NCBI GenBank assembly: GCA_031419455.1
Contig: JANOKS010000030.1
Coordinates: 1-64,000, forward strand
Source: UBA7672 sp031419455
Lineage (GTDB): Bacteria > Pseudomonadota > Alphaproteobacteria > Caulobacterales > Hyphomonadaceae
Length of the DNA: 64,000 nucleotides
Reading direction: 5' to 3'
In this document: positions 8,839 through 17,117 of the stretch, piece after piece
How positions within the stretch are numbered: position 1 is the stretch's first letter
Layout: each line of letters begins with the position of its first letter
Translations under genes and position numbers: made by a program
The notes under the pieces: model-generated
The model's database searches: none
The model's input: only the letters and a program-made list of their open reading frames with translations
What the model was told of the DNA's origin: nothing

Positions 8839-9996
8839 ATGGATGTGACGCTGATGTTGTGGGGCCTTGGCGGCGCTCTGCTCGTGGGCGTCATGATGCT
8901 CGTCGTGGTGATGATCGCGCGCGGTATGGATCATGCGCCCGCCGTGAAAGCCGACGCGGGCGGGCAGTTCGCGAAGGTCATGGCGACGCTGGGCGGCAAG
9001 CCGGACGCCACGGGCGGGACGTCCGGGAAGCCGGCCCAGACGATTGCCGCGATCGCCGCAGCGGTCGCTGTGCTGGGCGGCGTCATCGCCTTCGTCGCCG
9101 AACTGGACGACGACATTGTACCGGAAGTCTCGGAGATCAGCGCGGGCGAGTTGCGCGGGACGATGATCAATGCGCGCAACAGCGATCCTGTCGTGCTGAT
9201 CGTGCCGGGCTCGGGGCCGACGGACCGGGATGGCAACAGCCCGCTGGGCGTCGCGACCGACGCATACAAGCTGCTGGCCGAGGGGCTTGTCGACGAGCGC
9301 ATCGCCACGGTGCGCATCGACAAGCGCGGCCTGTTCGGCAGCGCGGCGGCGGGCGATCCGAACGCCGTGACGCCGGCCGACTATGTGGCCGACATTCATG
9401 CCTGGATCGACGCGATCAAGGCGGCGCGCGGATCGGAGTGTGTCTTCCTGCTGGGGCATTCGGAGGGCGCGCTGATGGTGTCGCTGGCGGCGCAGGGGCG
9501 TGAGGATGTCTGCGGGCTGATCCTCGTCGCCGGCATGGGACGCAAGATGGGGGACGTGATCCGCCAGCAGCTGCGCGACAATCCCGCCAACGCGCCTTTG
9601 CTGAATCAGGCGATGGCGGCGCTGGCAGACCTGGAAGCCGGGCGGCGTGTCGATGTCGCAACGATGCACCCTGCCCTTGTGCCGCTGTTTGCGCCGCAGG
9701 TGCAGGACTATCTGATCTCCGTCATCAACCTCGACCCCGTCGCGGAATTGCACCGCGCCAACAGGGACACGCTGATCCTGCAAGGCAAGACGGACCTGCA
9801 GGTGACGGTGGGTGACGCCAACCTGCTCAACAAGGCGCGCAAGACGAAGCTGCGGTTCGTGGACAACATGAACCATGTGCTGAAGGAGGCGCCGGCAGAC
9901 CGCGCCGCGAACCTTGCGACCTATGCCGACCCGTCGCTTCCGCTGGCGCCGCGACTCGTGCGGCGGATCGAGGATTTCGTGAAGGACAATGACTGA
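8839..9996 (+). CDS. Membrane-anchored alpha/beta hydrolase
   Basis: A 385-residue protein with an N-terminal transmembrane helix (LMLWGLGGALLVGVMMLVVV) and a second hydrophobic stretch (about 70-92), then an alpha/beta-hydrolase domain outside the membrane. The oxyanion segment VLIVPGSGPTDRDGN is followed by the nucleophile elbow GHSEGA (Ser about 208) and a late His in NMNHVLKE. It probably cleaves an ester or peptide-like bond; substrate unknown. ATG 8839 follows AGAGGGAGAGG. It overlaps the next gene by 8 bp, so the two are translated together. Confidence 0.82.
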   Translation: MDVTLMLWGLGGALLVGVMMLVVVMIARGMDHAPAVKADAGGQFAKVMATLGGKPDATGGTSGKPAQTIAAIAAAVAVLGGVIAFVAELDDDIVPEVSEISAGELRGTMINARNSDPVVLIVPGSGPTDRDGNSPLGVATDAYKLLAEGLVDERIATVRIDKRGLFGSAAAGDPNAVTPADYVADIHAWIDAIKAARGSECVFLLGHSEGALMVSLAAQGREDVCGLILVAGMGRKMGDVIRQQLRDNPANAPLLNQAMAALADLEAGRRVDVATMHPALVPLFAPQVQDYLISVINLDPVAELHRANRDTLILQGKTDLQVTVGDANLLNKARKTKLRFVDNMNHVLKEAPADRAANLATYADPSLPLAPRLVRRIEDFVKDND

Positions 9997-10435
9997 GATG
10001 GCGCGCACCAGCCACCTGCCTGCACGCACCTATCCGTCCAAGGTCGACGCATGGATCCTGGCGATCATCGGCGTGTCGATGGCGGCGGCCATTGCGGGTC
10101 TGATCATCGCCGGCGTGAAGGAGGGCCTGCTGCGCGCCGCACAGGGCGGGTTCATACTGCTGGGCGTTGCAGGCTTTCTGGTCTGGATCCTGCGCGGCAC
10201 GAACTACACGCTCGACGGCAGCAGCCTGGTCGTCCGCTCCGGACCGTTTCGCTGGACGATCGCACTTGCGGACATCAAGAGCATCGAGAAGCCCGGCGGG
10301 TTTTTCGGGCGTAAGCGCTCCAGCCCGGCCCTGTCGTGGGACAGGCTGGCGATCACCTATGGCGCCAACAAGCGGCTGATGATCTCTCCGGAGAACCAGG
10401 AACAATTCCTGGCCGACCTGAAAGCGCGTCAGTAG
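9989..10435 (+). CDS. Small membrane protein with PH-like C-terminal domain
   Basis: A 148-residue protein of unknown function. Two hydrophobic segments (about 22-43 and 50-68) lead into a soluble beta-rich segment (NYTLDGSSLVVRSGPFRWTIALADIKSIEK) that matches the bacterial PH-like fold seen in YdbT/YvbH-type membrane proteins. It overlaps the hydrolase by 8 bp, which implies coupled expression. Its 3' end overlaps the convergent DUF6351 gene by 7 bp. The domain call rests on pattern only. Confidence 0.7.
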   Translation: MTEMARTSHLPARTYPSKVDAWILAIIGVSMAAAIAGLIIAGVKEGLLRAAQGGFILLGVAGFLVWILRGTNYTLDGSSLVVRSGPFRWTIALADIKSIEKPGGFFGRKRSSPALSWDRLAITYGANKRLMISPENQEQFLADLKARQ

Positions 10436-12591
10436 CGCTGATAGCCGCCCTTGATCGTTGAATAGCCGACGCCGGGCTTGCTCCAGTCGCAGACGCCGGC
10501 GGGGAAGATCTTCTTCAGCCGCGACTGCTGCGAGTTCGAGAAGGTGACGCTGTAGTCAGCGACGTTCACCGGCTTGAGCGCGCACTTCATGATGTCGTTG
10601 GTGATCGGCGCGCCGGCGATGAGGCGCGGTTCGAGGTGGATGGGATAGGCCTTGTTCCACGAGGTTGACGGATCCCAGCTCGCGACTTCGTTGACGCGCT
10701 GGCCGTCGGGCGTCCAGTAGGCGTCGACGGCGTCGGCCGGCTTGTGCTTCACGACTTTTGCGGGCGTCAGCGGTGCGGGGTCGGCGGCCATGTTGTCGAG
10801 CCATTTCGTGACCACGTCGAGCGCGATCGGCGCGAGGTTGACCTTGGCCGGCTGGCCCTGCCCCGGTGCGCGATCGGCGACCCAGATGACCTGGTTGGCG
10901 GAGGAGCCTGTCGCCTTCTCCAGCCGCGCGCGGATTGTGAGGTCGCGATGGCGGTCATGGATGTCGCCGGGCGTCGTGGTGTCCGTGTAGCTGCGGTAGT
11001 TCAGGATCGGCACAGTATCGAGATGCAGATAAGTGTTGAACGTGCCGGAGGCGTAGATCGCCTTGATGGCGGTTTCATCGCCCGTGGTGCGCTTCGCGAC
11101 GAACGCGCCGTCGATGTCGTTGCCGCCGACCTTCTCGTTCAGCGTCAGGAATTCATCGACCGAGATGGCTTTGTCGTTGAGCGCTTTCAGCCCGTACTGG
11201 ATGCCGATATTGTCGATCGGCCGGCGGGCAAAGCCGGTCTTGGGGTCGCGGCCATAGATGTTGACGCGCATTTCCTGCGTCGTGCAGCGGATGCCTTTGG
11301 GGTTCTTCTTCGGGTCGTAGACAAGCGCCTTGTCGGAGACGGCGCAGCCTTCGGCAAAGCCGGCCTGGATAGTGCGGACGAAGGAGCGTTCCCATGAGCC
11401 GCATGTGCCGTTGCTGTAGCCGGCGACGGCGTCCTTCTTCTGCTCGCTCCATTTCTTGCCCGCGGCGGTGCGCCAGAAGTTCTGCAGGAGGCCGCAGTCG
11501 GCTGTCTGCATCGACGAGTCGGGGAAGCTGAGCGAGGGCTGCAGGCCGTCGAGCAGGCCGGGATACATCTGCGTGATGACCATCTGCTGGATCGCGCCGC
11601 CGGAGCCGCCGGTGCCGACCGTCCATTTGGGGACGCCGTAGCTTTCGACGAAATGCTCTTTCAGCATCATCAGGGTTTCGCCCTGCAGCACCTGGTTGCA
11701 GTGCTGCTGGTTCACCAGTTCGGTGGAGTTCATGTAGGCGAAGCCGCGCGCGAGATAGAGATCCGACAGGATCGACTGCACGCCATTCGAGCCCTGATTG
11801 TACTGCGTGCCGCAACCGCCTCCGAAGGTGACGGCGAGGCGGTTGTTCCAGCCTTCACTGGCGCCAAACGCATCGGTTGAAGGATCATCGAGCACGGCGA
11901 GGCGGTAGATCGCGCGGTTGATGACGCCGCTTTCGACGCGGACGATGTAGGGGATGGTCCTGCCATCGATCGTGGTGGCGGTGGCGAGGTCGGCGGGGCG
12001 CGCGGCTTTCGGATTGGCGAGCGGCTTGAACTGCGTCGCCGCCATGCCTGTGCCGGTGGCCGGGCCGGTGGATTTGTAGAACCACTCATACTTGGTGGGC
12101 GCGGAGCAGTTGGCGTCGATGGCGGGGCCGAGGCCGGACTGTTCCGTGCGGCACTCGTAAGGCGTCATGTGCGGGCCCGAGAGGATCGGGCCGGTGATCG
12201 GATGGTTCACCAGCGGCTGGCTGACGGAGTAGCCCGTGGGTCCCCTCACCTGCAGCCAGTTGGCGCCGGTATCGAGGCCGGTGACGACGCCGCGCAGCGT
12301 GTTGGTGGCGGCGTCGAACTTCAGCGGCGTCATGAGCTGGCGGCCGTTGAGCGAGAGCTTGAGCTCGTTCGCCTTCGCGCCCTCGCTCGCGCGAACCTCG
12401 ACAAGCGCATCGCCGCCCGAGACGAGGTCGTAGCGCGAGGAGAGGACTTTCACCTCGACCTTGCCGTGCGGACCGGCGCGGGCTGATTGCGCCTCTGCTG
12501 ACTGGTGAAGAGCCGGGGCCGCGACAAGCGACGCGGCGGCGAGCGCCAAGGCGCCGCAACCAGCAAGCACACGTATCCTGAGCTGTGACAT
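10429..12591 (-). CDS. Secreted DUF6351-family protein, probable alpha/beta hydrolase
   Basis: A 720-residue exported protein. A signal peptide (MSQLRIRVLAGCGALALAAA...AEAQS, about 35 residues) is followed by an N-terminal beta-sandwich-like part (VEVKVLSSRYDLVSGGDALVEV) and a long conserved region (TPYECRTEQSGLGP...). The stretch TVGTGGSGGAIQQM has the form of a nucleophile elbow with a central Ser, as in tannase/feruloyl-esterase-like hydrolases. The family has no firm function that I know of, so hydrolase activity is inference. ATG 12591 follows GGGAGAG. It is a lone gene, convergent with the PH-like gene. Confidence 0.75.
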   Translation of the reverse strand: MSQLRIRVLAGCGALALAAASLVAAPALHQSAEAQSARAGPHGKVEVKVLSSRYDLVSGGDALVEVRASEGAKANELKLSLNGRQLMTPLKFDAATNTLRGVVTGLDTGANWLQVRGPTGYSVSQPLVNHPITGPILSGPHMTPYECRTEQSGLGPAIDANCSAPTKYEWFYKSTGPATGTGMAATQFKPLANPKAARPADLATATTIDGRTIPYIVRVESGVINRAIYRLAVLDDPSTDAFGASEGWNNRLAVTFGGGCGTQYNQGSNGVQSILSDLYLARGFAYMNSTELVNQQHCNQVLQGETLMMLKEHFVESYGVPKWTVGTGGSGGAIQQMVITQMYPGLLDGLQPSLSFPDSSMQTADCGLLQNFWRTAAGKKWSEQKKDAVAGYSNGTCGSWERSFVRTIQAGFAEGCAVSDKALVYDPKKNPKGIRCTTQEMRVNIYGRDPKTGFARRPIDNIGIQYGLKALNDKAISVDEFLTLNEKVGGNDIDGAFVAKRTTGDETAIKAIYASGTFNTYLHLDTVPILNYRSYTDTTTPGDIHDRHRDLTIRARLEKATGSSANQVIWVADRAPGQGQPAKVNLAPIALDVVTKWLDNMAADPAPLTPAKVVKHKPADAVDAYWTPDGQRVNEVASWDPSTSWNKAYPIHLEPRLIAGAPITNDIMKCALKPVNVADYSVTFSNSQQSRLKKIFPAGVCDWSKPGVGYSTIKGGYQRY

Positions 12592-12708
12592 TGATTTCTC
12601 TCCCGCCGATTCAGCCGTTTTCCGGCTTCTTGTTGAGGAGGAGTTTAGCGCGGCCATTTGAGTTGTCGCGCACAATTGAGTGAGCGCGGCACAACCTCAG
12701 CCGCCTCG

Positions 12709-13290
12709 TCACCACGTAAACCGCACCAAACCCAAACCAGAGTTTGCGGTTCGCGAAATGAAGGGCTTTAGCTCGCGTAGGACTTCTTGGCAGTCTTGGA
12801 CTCGTGCCTCAAAATCAGAAGCAGTGAATTCGTCGCGTTCGGCAGCGGGAACAAGCTGGTCCGGATCAAACGCATTCCGAATCCACTCGTCGTTAACGGA
12901 ATCTAGTGCGTGACTGATCCGTCTCACTTCATCAGAGAAGAAGGCTTCGGGCGGAGAGCCATACCCAAATAGGTCGTTATCGTATTCGTTCCACTGAACG
13001 ACCTCAGCGCCGACATCCAGCCGATGAGTTTCGACGACATTTGCGAGGATACACCCTTTCGCCAACAGGAACCCCAATGGAAGTTCCGCCATCGGCTGCT
13101 CGGCTCTCAGTACAAAGTCGACATCAGACCAAACATTCCGGATGCCCATGCTACGACGCAGCCTATGGTCCTGGCCGGATTCCGCACCGCTCCAGTTGGC
13201 ATCGAGGAAGGCCCCCCATCTCGCAGGCACATCGGCAAGATTCGTGATTTCCTTATCGGCGACCATCAGCAGTTCTATCGTAACGGCCAT
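12709..13290 (-). CDS. DUF1877-like protein of unknown function
   Basis: A 193-residue soluble protein. The layout resembles the DUF1877/YfbM family: a helical start with a short LDANWSG-type segment, a middle with MGIRNVWSDVDFVLR, then FGYGSPPEAFFSDEVRRI and a C-terminal helical stretch ending in FTW. The biochemical role of the family is not known to me. Base composition seems more AT-rich than the neighbours by eye, which with its isolated position suggests an accessory gene. Upstream of the ATG lies a run of Gs that could act as ribosome-binding site. Confidence 0.6.
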   Translation of the reverse strand: MAVTIELLMVADKEITNLADVPARWGAFLDANWSGAESGQDHRLRRSMGIRNVWSDVDFVLRAEQPMAELPLGFLLAKGCILANVVETHRLDVGAEVVQWNEYDNDLFGYGSPPEAFFSDEVRRISHALDSVNDEWIRNAFDPDQLVPAAERDEFTASDFEARVQDCQEVLRELKPFISRTANSGLGLVRFTW

Positions 13291-13350
13291 GCCGCCCCCC
13301 GTTCAGGCCCGACGCCCACTTTAGGCTGACATCAGCGACTGACAAGCAAC

Positions 13351-13381
13351 AGGAAAAAGCCTCCCGCGCGCGCGGGAGGCT
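13351..13381 (-). terminator. Intrinsic terminator closing the rimP-infB operon
   Basis: A perfect 22-base palindrome, GCCTCCCGCGC/GCGCGGGAGGC (13359-13380), is followed on the minus strand by CTTTTTCCTG. It lies 28 bases past the infB stop. On the plus strand it is followed by TTCTTC, so it may work weakly in both directions. Confidence 0.88.
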
Positions 13382-13407
13382 TCTTCAGAACGTCAGTCGG
13401 CTAACGG

Positions 13408-16266
13408 CTATTCCAGCCTGCGCTCAATCAGCTCGACCTGGAAGCATTCGATCTGGTCGCCTTCGCGGATGTCCTGGTAGTTGGCGAAGGCCATGCCGCA
13501 TTCCATGCCCTGTTTCACTTCGGCGACTTCGTCCTTGAAGCGTTTCAGGGTGGACAGCGTGCCTTCGTGGATGACGACGTTGTCGCGCAGCAGGCGGACG
13601 CCCGAGCCGCGACGCACGATGCCTTCCGAGACGCGGCAGCCGGCGACCTTGCCTGCTTTCGAGATCGAGAAGACTTGCAGGATTTCGGCGTAGCCGAGGA
13701 ACGTCTCGCGACGTTCCGGCGCCAGCATGCCCGACAGCGTGTTCTTCACGTCGTCGATCAGGTTGTAGATGATCGAGTAGTACCGGATCTCGACGCCTTC
13801 GCGTTCGGCAAGGTCGCGCGCCTGCTTGTTGGCGCGGACGTTGAACGCGATGATCGGGGACGAGGCCGAGATGGCGAGCTGCACGTCGCTTTCCGAGATA
13901 CCGCCGACGGCGCCGAGGACCACGCGGGCGCGGACCTCTTCGGTCGATAGCTTCTCGAGCGATTGCGTGATCGCTTCCACCGAGCCCTGGACGTCGCCCT
14001 TGACGAGGAAGGTTGCCTCCTTGAGGCCGCCAGTGGCCGCCGTGCCGCCTTCCTTGAGGCGCGCGAGCATCTGGTCGAGCGAGGTGCCCGTCCGTGTCGA
14101 CGGGCCGGTCTTGTTGCGCTTGGTGCGCAGGCGGTAATCCGTGATCTCGCGGGCGCGGGCTTCCGAATCCACGACCACCATCTGATCGCCCGGGTCCGGC
14201 GCGCCATCGAGGCCGAGCACTTCGACCGGGGTTGCCGGACGGGCGTCTTCGACCTGCTGGCCGCGCTCGTTCGAGAGCGCCTTGACCCGGCCCCACTGGC
14301 CGCCGGCGACGATGATGTCGCCGCGCTTCAGCGTGCCGCGCTTGACCAGCACCGTCGCCACCGGACCCCTGCCCTTGTCGAGCTTGGATTCGATGACCAC
14401 GCCGTCGGCGTCGCGATCCGGATTGGCCTTGAGTTCGAGAATCTCGGCGAGCGCCGAAATCGTCTGCGTGAGTTCGTCAAGGCCGGTCTTCTTCAGCGCG
14501 GAGACCTGCACGGCCGGGGTCTGGCCGCCCATGGCTTCGACCTGCACGTCGTATTGCAGGAGCTGGGTGAGCACCTTGTTGGGATCGGCGTCGCGCTTGT
14601 CGACCTTGTTGACCGCCACGATGATGGGGGCGCCGGCCGCTTTCGCGTGCTGGATCGCCTCGATCGTCTGGGGCATCACGCCATCGTCCGCCGCCACCAC
14701 GAGGATGACGATGTCGGTGGCGTTGGCGCCGCGGGCGCGCATGGAGGAGAAGGCCGCGTGGCCGGGCGTGTCGAGGAAGGTGATCTTTTCCCCGGTCTTG
14801 AGCTGCACCTGATAGGCGCCGATGTGCTGGGTGATGCCGCCGGCCTCGCCCGACACGACGTCGGTCTGGCGCAGGGCGTCGAGCAGCGACGTCTTGCCGT
14901 GGTCGACGTGACCCATGACGGTCACGACGGGCGGGCGGGATTCGAGGTGATCGTCGACGTCGTCATGGCCTTCGAGGCCGATCTCGACGTCGGATTCCGC
15001 CACGCGTTTCACGGTATGGCCGAACTCCTCGACGATGAGCTGGGCAGTGTCGGCGTCGAGCACGTCAGTGGAACGAACGAGTTCGCCCTGCTGCATCATG
15101 AATTTCACGACGTCCGCCTGACGCTCGCTCATGCGGTTGGCGAGGTCGGCGACGGTGATCGATTCCGGCAGCACGACTTCGCGCGAAACCTTCTCGCCGG
15201 CGCCACCGGCCATTTTCAGGCGACGGTCACGCTCGCGTTCGCGGGCGCGTTTCACGGCGGCGTAGGAACGCTGTTTTTCATCATCGTCGCCAAGGGCGGC
15301 CGAGACGGTCAGCCTGCCCTGACGGCGTTTCGGTTCGTCCTTGCGCGCCGGCCGGACTTCGCTGCCGCCGGGGGCATCGTCGCCGCTGGTCTTGACGCGT
15401 TTGACGCGGCCGCCGAGTTCGCTCAGCGGGGTCAGATCATCCGTATCGAGCGGGGCAAGCGGACGGGGTCCGCCGCCTGGGCCGCGGGCGCCGGGTCCAC
15501 CCGGACCGCGCGGGCGATCGCCTGAAAATCCACCTGGACGGGCGGCGCCGCCCGGACCACCGGGGCGCGGACCGCCGGGGCCACCGGGGCGAGGTCCACC
15601 CGGACCACGCGGACGATCGGCATCGGGGCGCACGCGCACCACGCCGCCGGGCGCTCGCGGGGCGGCCCCACGGTCGCCTGAAAAACTGTTCGCGCCGGTG
15701 CGGGGCGGCGCGCTGCGCGCATCGCGGCGGACGCTGTCACGCTCGGGACGCTCGCCGCGGGCGCCGCGGAATGCCGTGTCGGCAGAGCCGGCATCTTCTT
15801 CGGCTGCGGCTGGGCGCTGCACGCCGGCTTCGACGCGGCGCTTCTCATCTTCAGCGAGACGACGCGCCTCGTCCGCGCGGCGGCGGTTGCCTTCCTCGAT
15901 CACTTCCTGTTCGACGCGGCGGCGATCCTGATCAGCGCGTGCGGCATCGATCGCAAGCTTGCGGGCCTTGAGTTCGGCTTCCGAGAAGTTGGATTTCTTC
16001 ACGGCTGCCTGCGCAGCCGTCGGCTGAGCGGAAGGCGCAGCAGCAGCGGCTGGCTTCGACTCGGGCTCGGTGGCGGGAGCAGCGGCCGCGGGGCGCGCGA
16101 CCTTGGGGGCTGAGCCCGGGGTCACGACCACCTTCTTCTTCTTAACCTCGACGGCGACCTGCTTGGAGCGGCCGTGGCTGAAGCTCTGCTTCACGGTGCC
16201 TGTGTCGGCGCGCTTGAGGGTCAGCGGCCGGCGTCCAGTATTGTCCGTGTCTTTTGTATCAGTCAT
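13408..16266 (-). CDS. infB: Translation initiation factor IF-2
   Basis: A 952-residue GTPase that places initiator tRNA on the 30S subunit and promotes 50S joining. The variable N-terminal half includes a basic IF2 N-domain, a charged coiled region (about 85-165) and a Gly/Pro/Arg-rich segment of repeated RPGGPGG units (about 205-275). The G domain shows GHVDHGKTS (about 446), DTPGHAAF (about 497) and NKVD (about 551), followed by domains II-IV. It is the last gene of a rimP-nusA-ylxR-infB operon, 29 bp after ylxR, with a strong terminator after it. Confidence 0.98.
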   Translation of the reverse strand: MTDTKDTDNTGRRPLTLKRADTGTVKQSFSHGRSKQVAVEVKKKKVVVTPGSAPKVARPAAAAPATEPESKPAAAAAPSAQPTAAQAAVKKSNFSEAELKARKLAIDAARADQDRRRVEQEVIEEGNRRRADEARRLAEDEKRRVEAGVQRPAAAEEDAGSADTAFRGARGERPERDSVRRDARSAPPRTGANSFSGDRGAAPRAPGGVVRVRPDADRPRGPGGPRPGGPGGPRPGGPGGAARPGGFSGDRPRGPGGPGARGPGGGPRPLAPLDTDDLTPLSELGGRVKRVKTSGDDAPGGSEVRPARKDEPKRRQGRLTVSAALGDDDEKQRSYAAVKRARERERDRRLKMAGGAGEKVSREVVLPESITVADLANRMSERQADVVKFMMQQGELVRSTDVLDADTAQLIVEEFGHTVKRVAESDVEIGLEGHDDVDDHLESRPPVVTVMGHVDHGKTSLLDALRQTDVVSGEAGGITQHIGAYQVQLKTGEKITFLDTPGHAAFSSMRARGANATDIVILVVAADDGVMPQTIEAIQHAKAAGAPIIVAVNKVDKRDADPNKVLTQLLQYDVQVEAMGGQTPAVQVSALKKTGLDELTQTISALAEILELKANPDRDADGVVIESKLDKGRGPVATVLVKRGTLKRGDIIVAGGQWGRVKALSNERGQQVEDARPATPVEVLGLDGAPDPGDQMVVVDSEARAREITDYRLRTKRNKTGPSTRTGTSLDQMLARLKEGGTAATGGLKEATFLVKGDVQGSVEAITQSLEKLSTEEVRARVVLGAVGGISESDVQLAISASSPIIAFNVRANKQARDLAEREGVEIRYYSIIYNLIDDVKNTLSGMLAPERRETFLGYAEILQVFSISKAGKVAGCRVSEGIVRRGSGVRLLRDNVVIHEGTLSTLKRFKDEVAEVKQGMECGMAFANYQDIREGDQIECFQVELIERRLE

Positions 16267-16295
16267 TCACTCACTTCGTTTGCGATCGAGATGGT

Positions 16296-17117
16296 TCACG
16301 CCCGGGAGTCCGGAGGATCGCCCCCGGAGTCCTGGGCCTTCAGGTCTTCAATGTCTTGCCCGCTGGAGCCTTTATCGGAGGCGGAGGCAGGCTGCCAGCC
16401 CGGCAGCCAGACACGCCGGAAGCCGGAAAGCCTTGCCAGCTCCCCTATCCATGCGTGCGCTATGCGGCCCTGTTTGAGGCAAGCGTGTACCACACGCTCG
16501 CGCCCCAAGGCCATGCCCAATTCTTCGTCTGAAAAACATGCAACGACAGGGGGAAGCCGCGCGTCTTCGGGGGTTTCTCCCGGCTGGGGACCATAGAGCC
16601 CACGGACCAGGGCCAGCACCTTGTTCCGCTGGTCCTCAGATGCGTTCGCCGCCGCCATGAGGCAAGCCGGGCGAGCCGAGCGAACTGCCTCGCGCACCTG
16701 CTCGAACCCGAGGGTGAGTACGCCAGCGCGCTTGGCCATGCCGATCATGTTGAGCAGGCCCTTGACCAGAAGCGCTTCGGTCTGGGTCACGAGATCGGGA
16801 CCGGCCTTCGCCGGCGCCTTGAATGCACGAGCAAAAGCGCCGCGCTTCACAGCCTGCTGCAGCGCATCTGCGGAGGCGGTCACCCATGCGCCGCGGCCCG
16901 GCAGGCGGGCGGCGATGTCAGGCACGACCTGATTGTCCGGCCCGAGGACGAAACGGATCATCTCGCTTTGGGGGCGCCGCTCCATCGTTGCGATGCAGCG
17001 GCGCTCGGGATCATTGGGTGACTTGCCGACGCGAAGCGGGCCCCCATCCAGCTCGGGAATGGGGGTTTCGGCATCCGGACTGCCGCTCAGGTCGCCATCA
17101 CTGGTCGGTTGAGGCAT
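16296..17117 (-). CDS. ylxR: YlxR-family RNA-binding protein fused to an L7Ae-like domain
   Basis: A 273-residue protein. The N-terminal part (about 30-110) is a YlxR/DUF448 domain with the signature ERRCIATMERRPQSEMIRF; the second part (about 112-205: LLVKGLLNMIGMAKRAGVL) is L7Ae/L30e-like. This two-domain form is standard in alphaproteobacteria between nusA and infB. Roles in RNA binding and in RNase P or transcription control have been proposed for YlxR proteins. The start overlaps the end of nusA by 20 bp, which suggests coupled translation. A polar, low-complexity tail follows the second domain. Confidence 0.88.
   Translation of the reverse strand: MPQPTSDGDLSGSPDAETPIPELDGGPLRVGKSPNDPERRCIATMERRPQSEMIRFVLGPDNQVVPDIAARLPGRGAWVTASADALQQAVKRGAFARAFKAPAKAGPDLVTQTEALLVKGLLNMIGMAKRAGVLTLGFEQVREAVRSARPACLMAAANASEDQRNKVLALVRGLYGPQPGETPEDARLPPVVACFSDEELGMALGRERVVHACLKQGRIAHAWIGELARLSGFRRVWLPGWQPASASDKGSSGQDIEDLKAQDSGGDPPDSRA

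Noticed and set aside
8758..10029. 423-codon open frame antisense to the alpha/beta hydrolase
   Set aside because: Arg/His-rich shadow translation with no domain; the plus-strand hydrolase has a nucleophile elbow and a transmembrane anchor.
13963..15525. 520-codon open frame antisense to infB
   Set aside because: It is a shadow of the IF-2 gene with no start signal; the sense frame shows all G-domain motifs.
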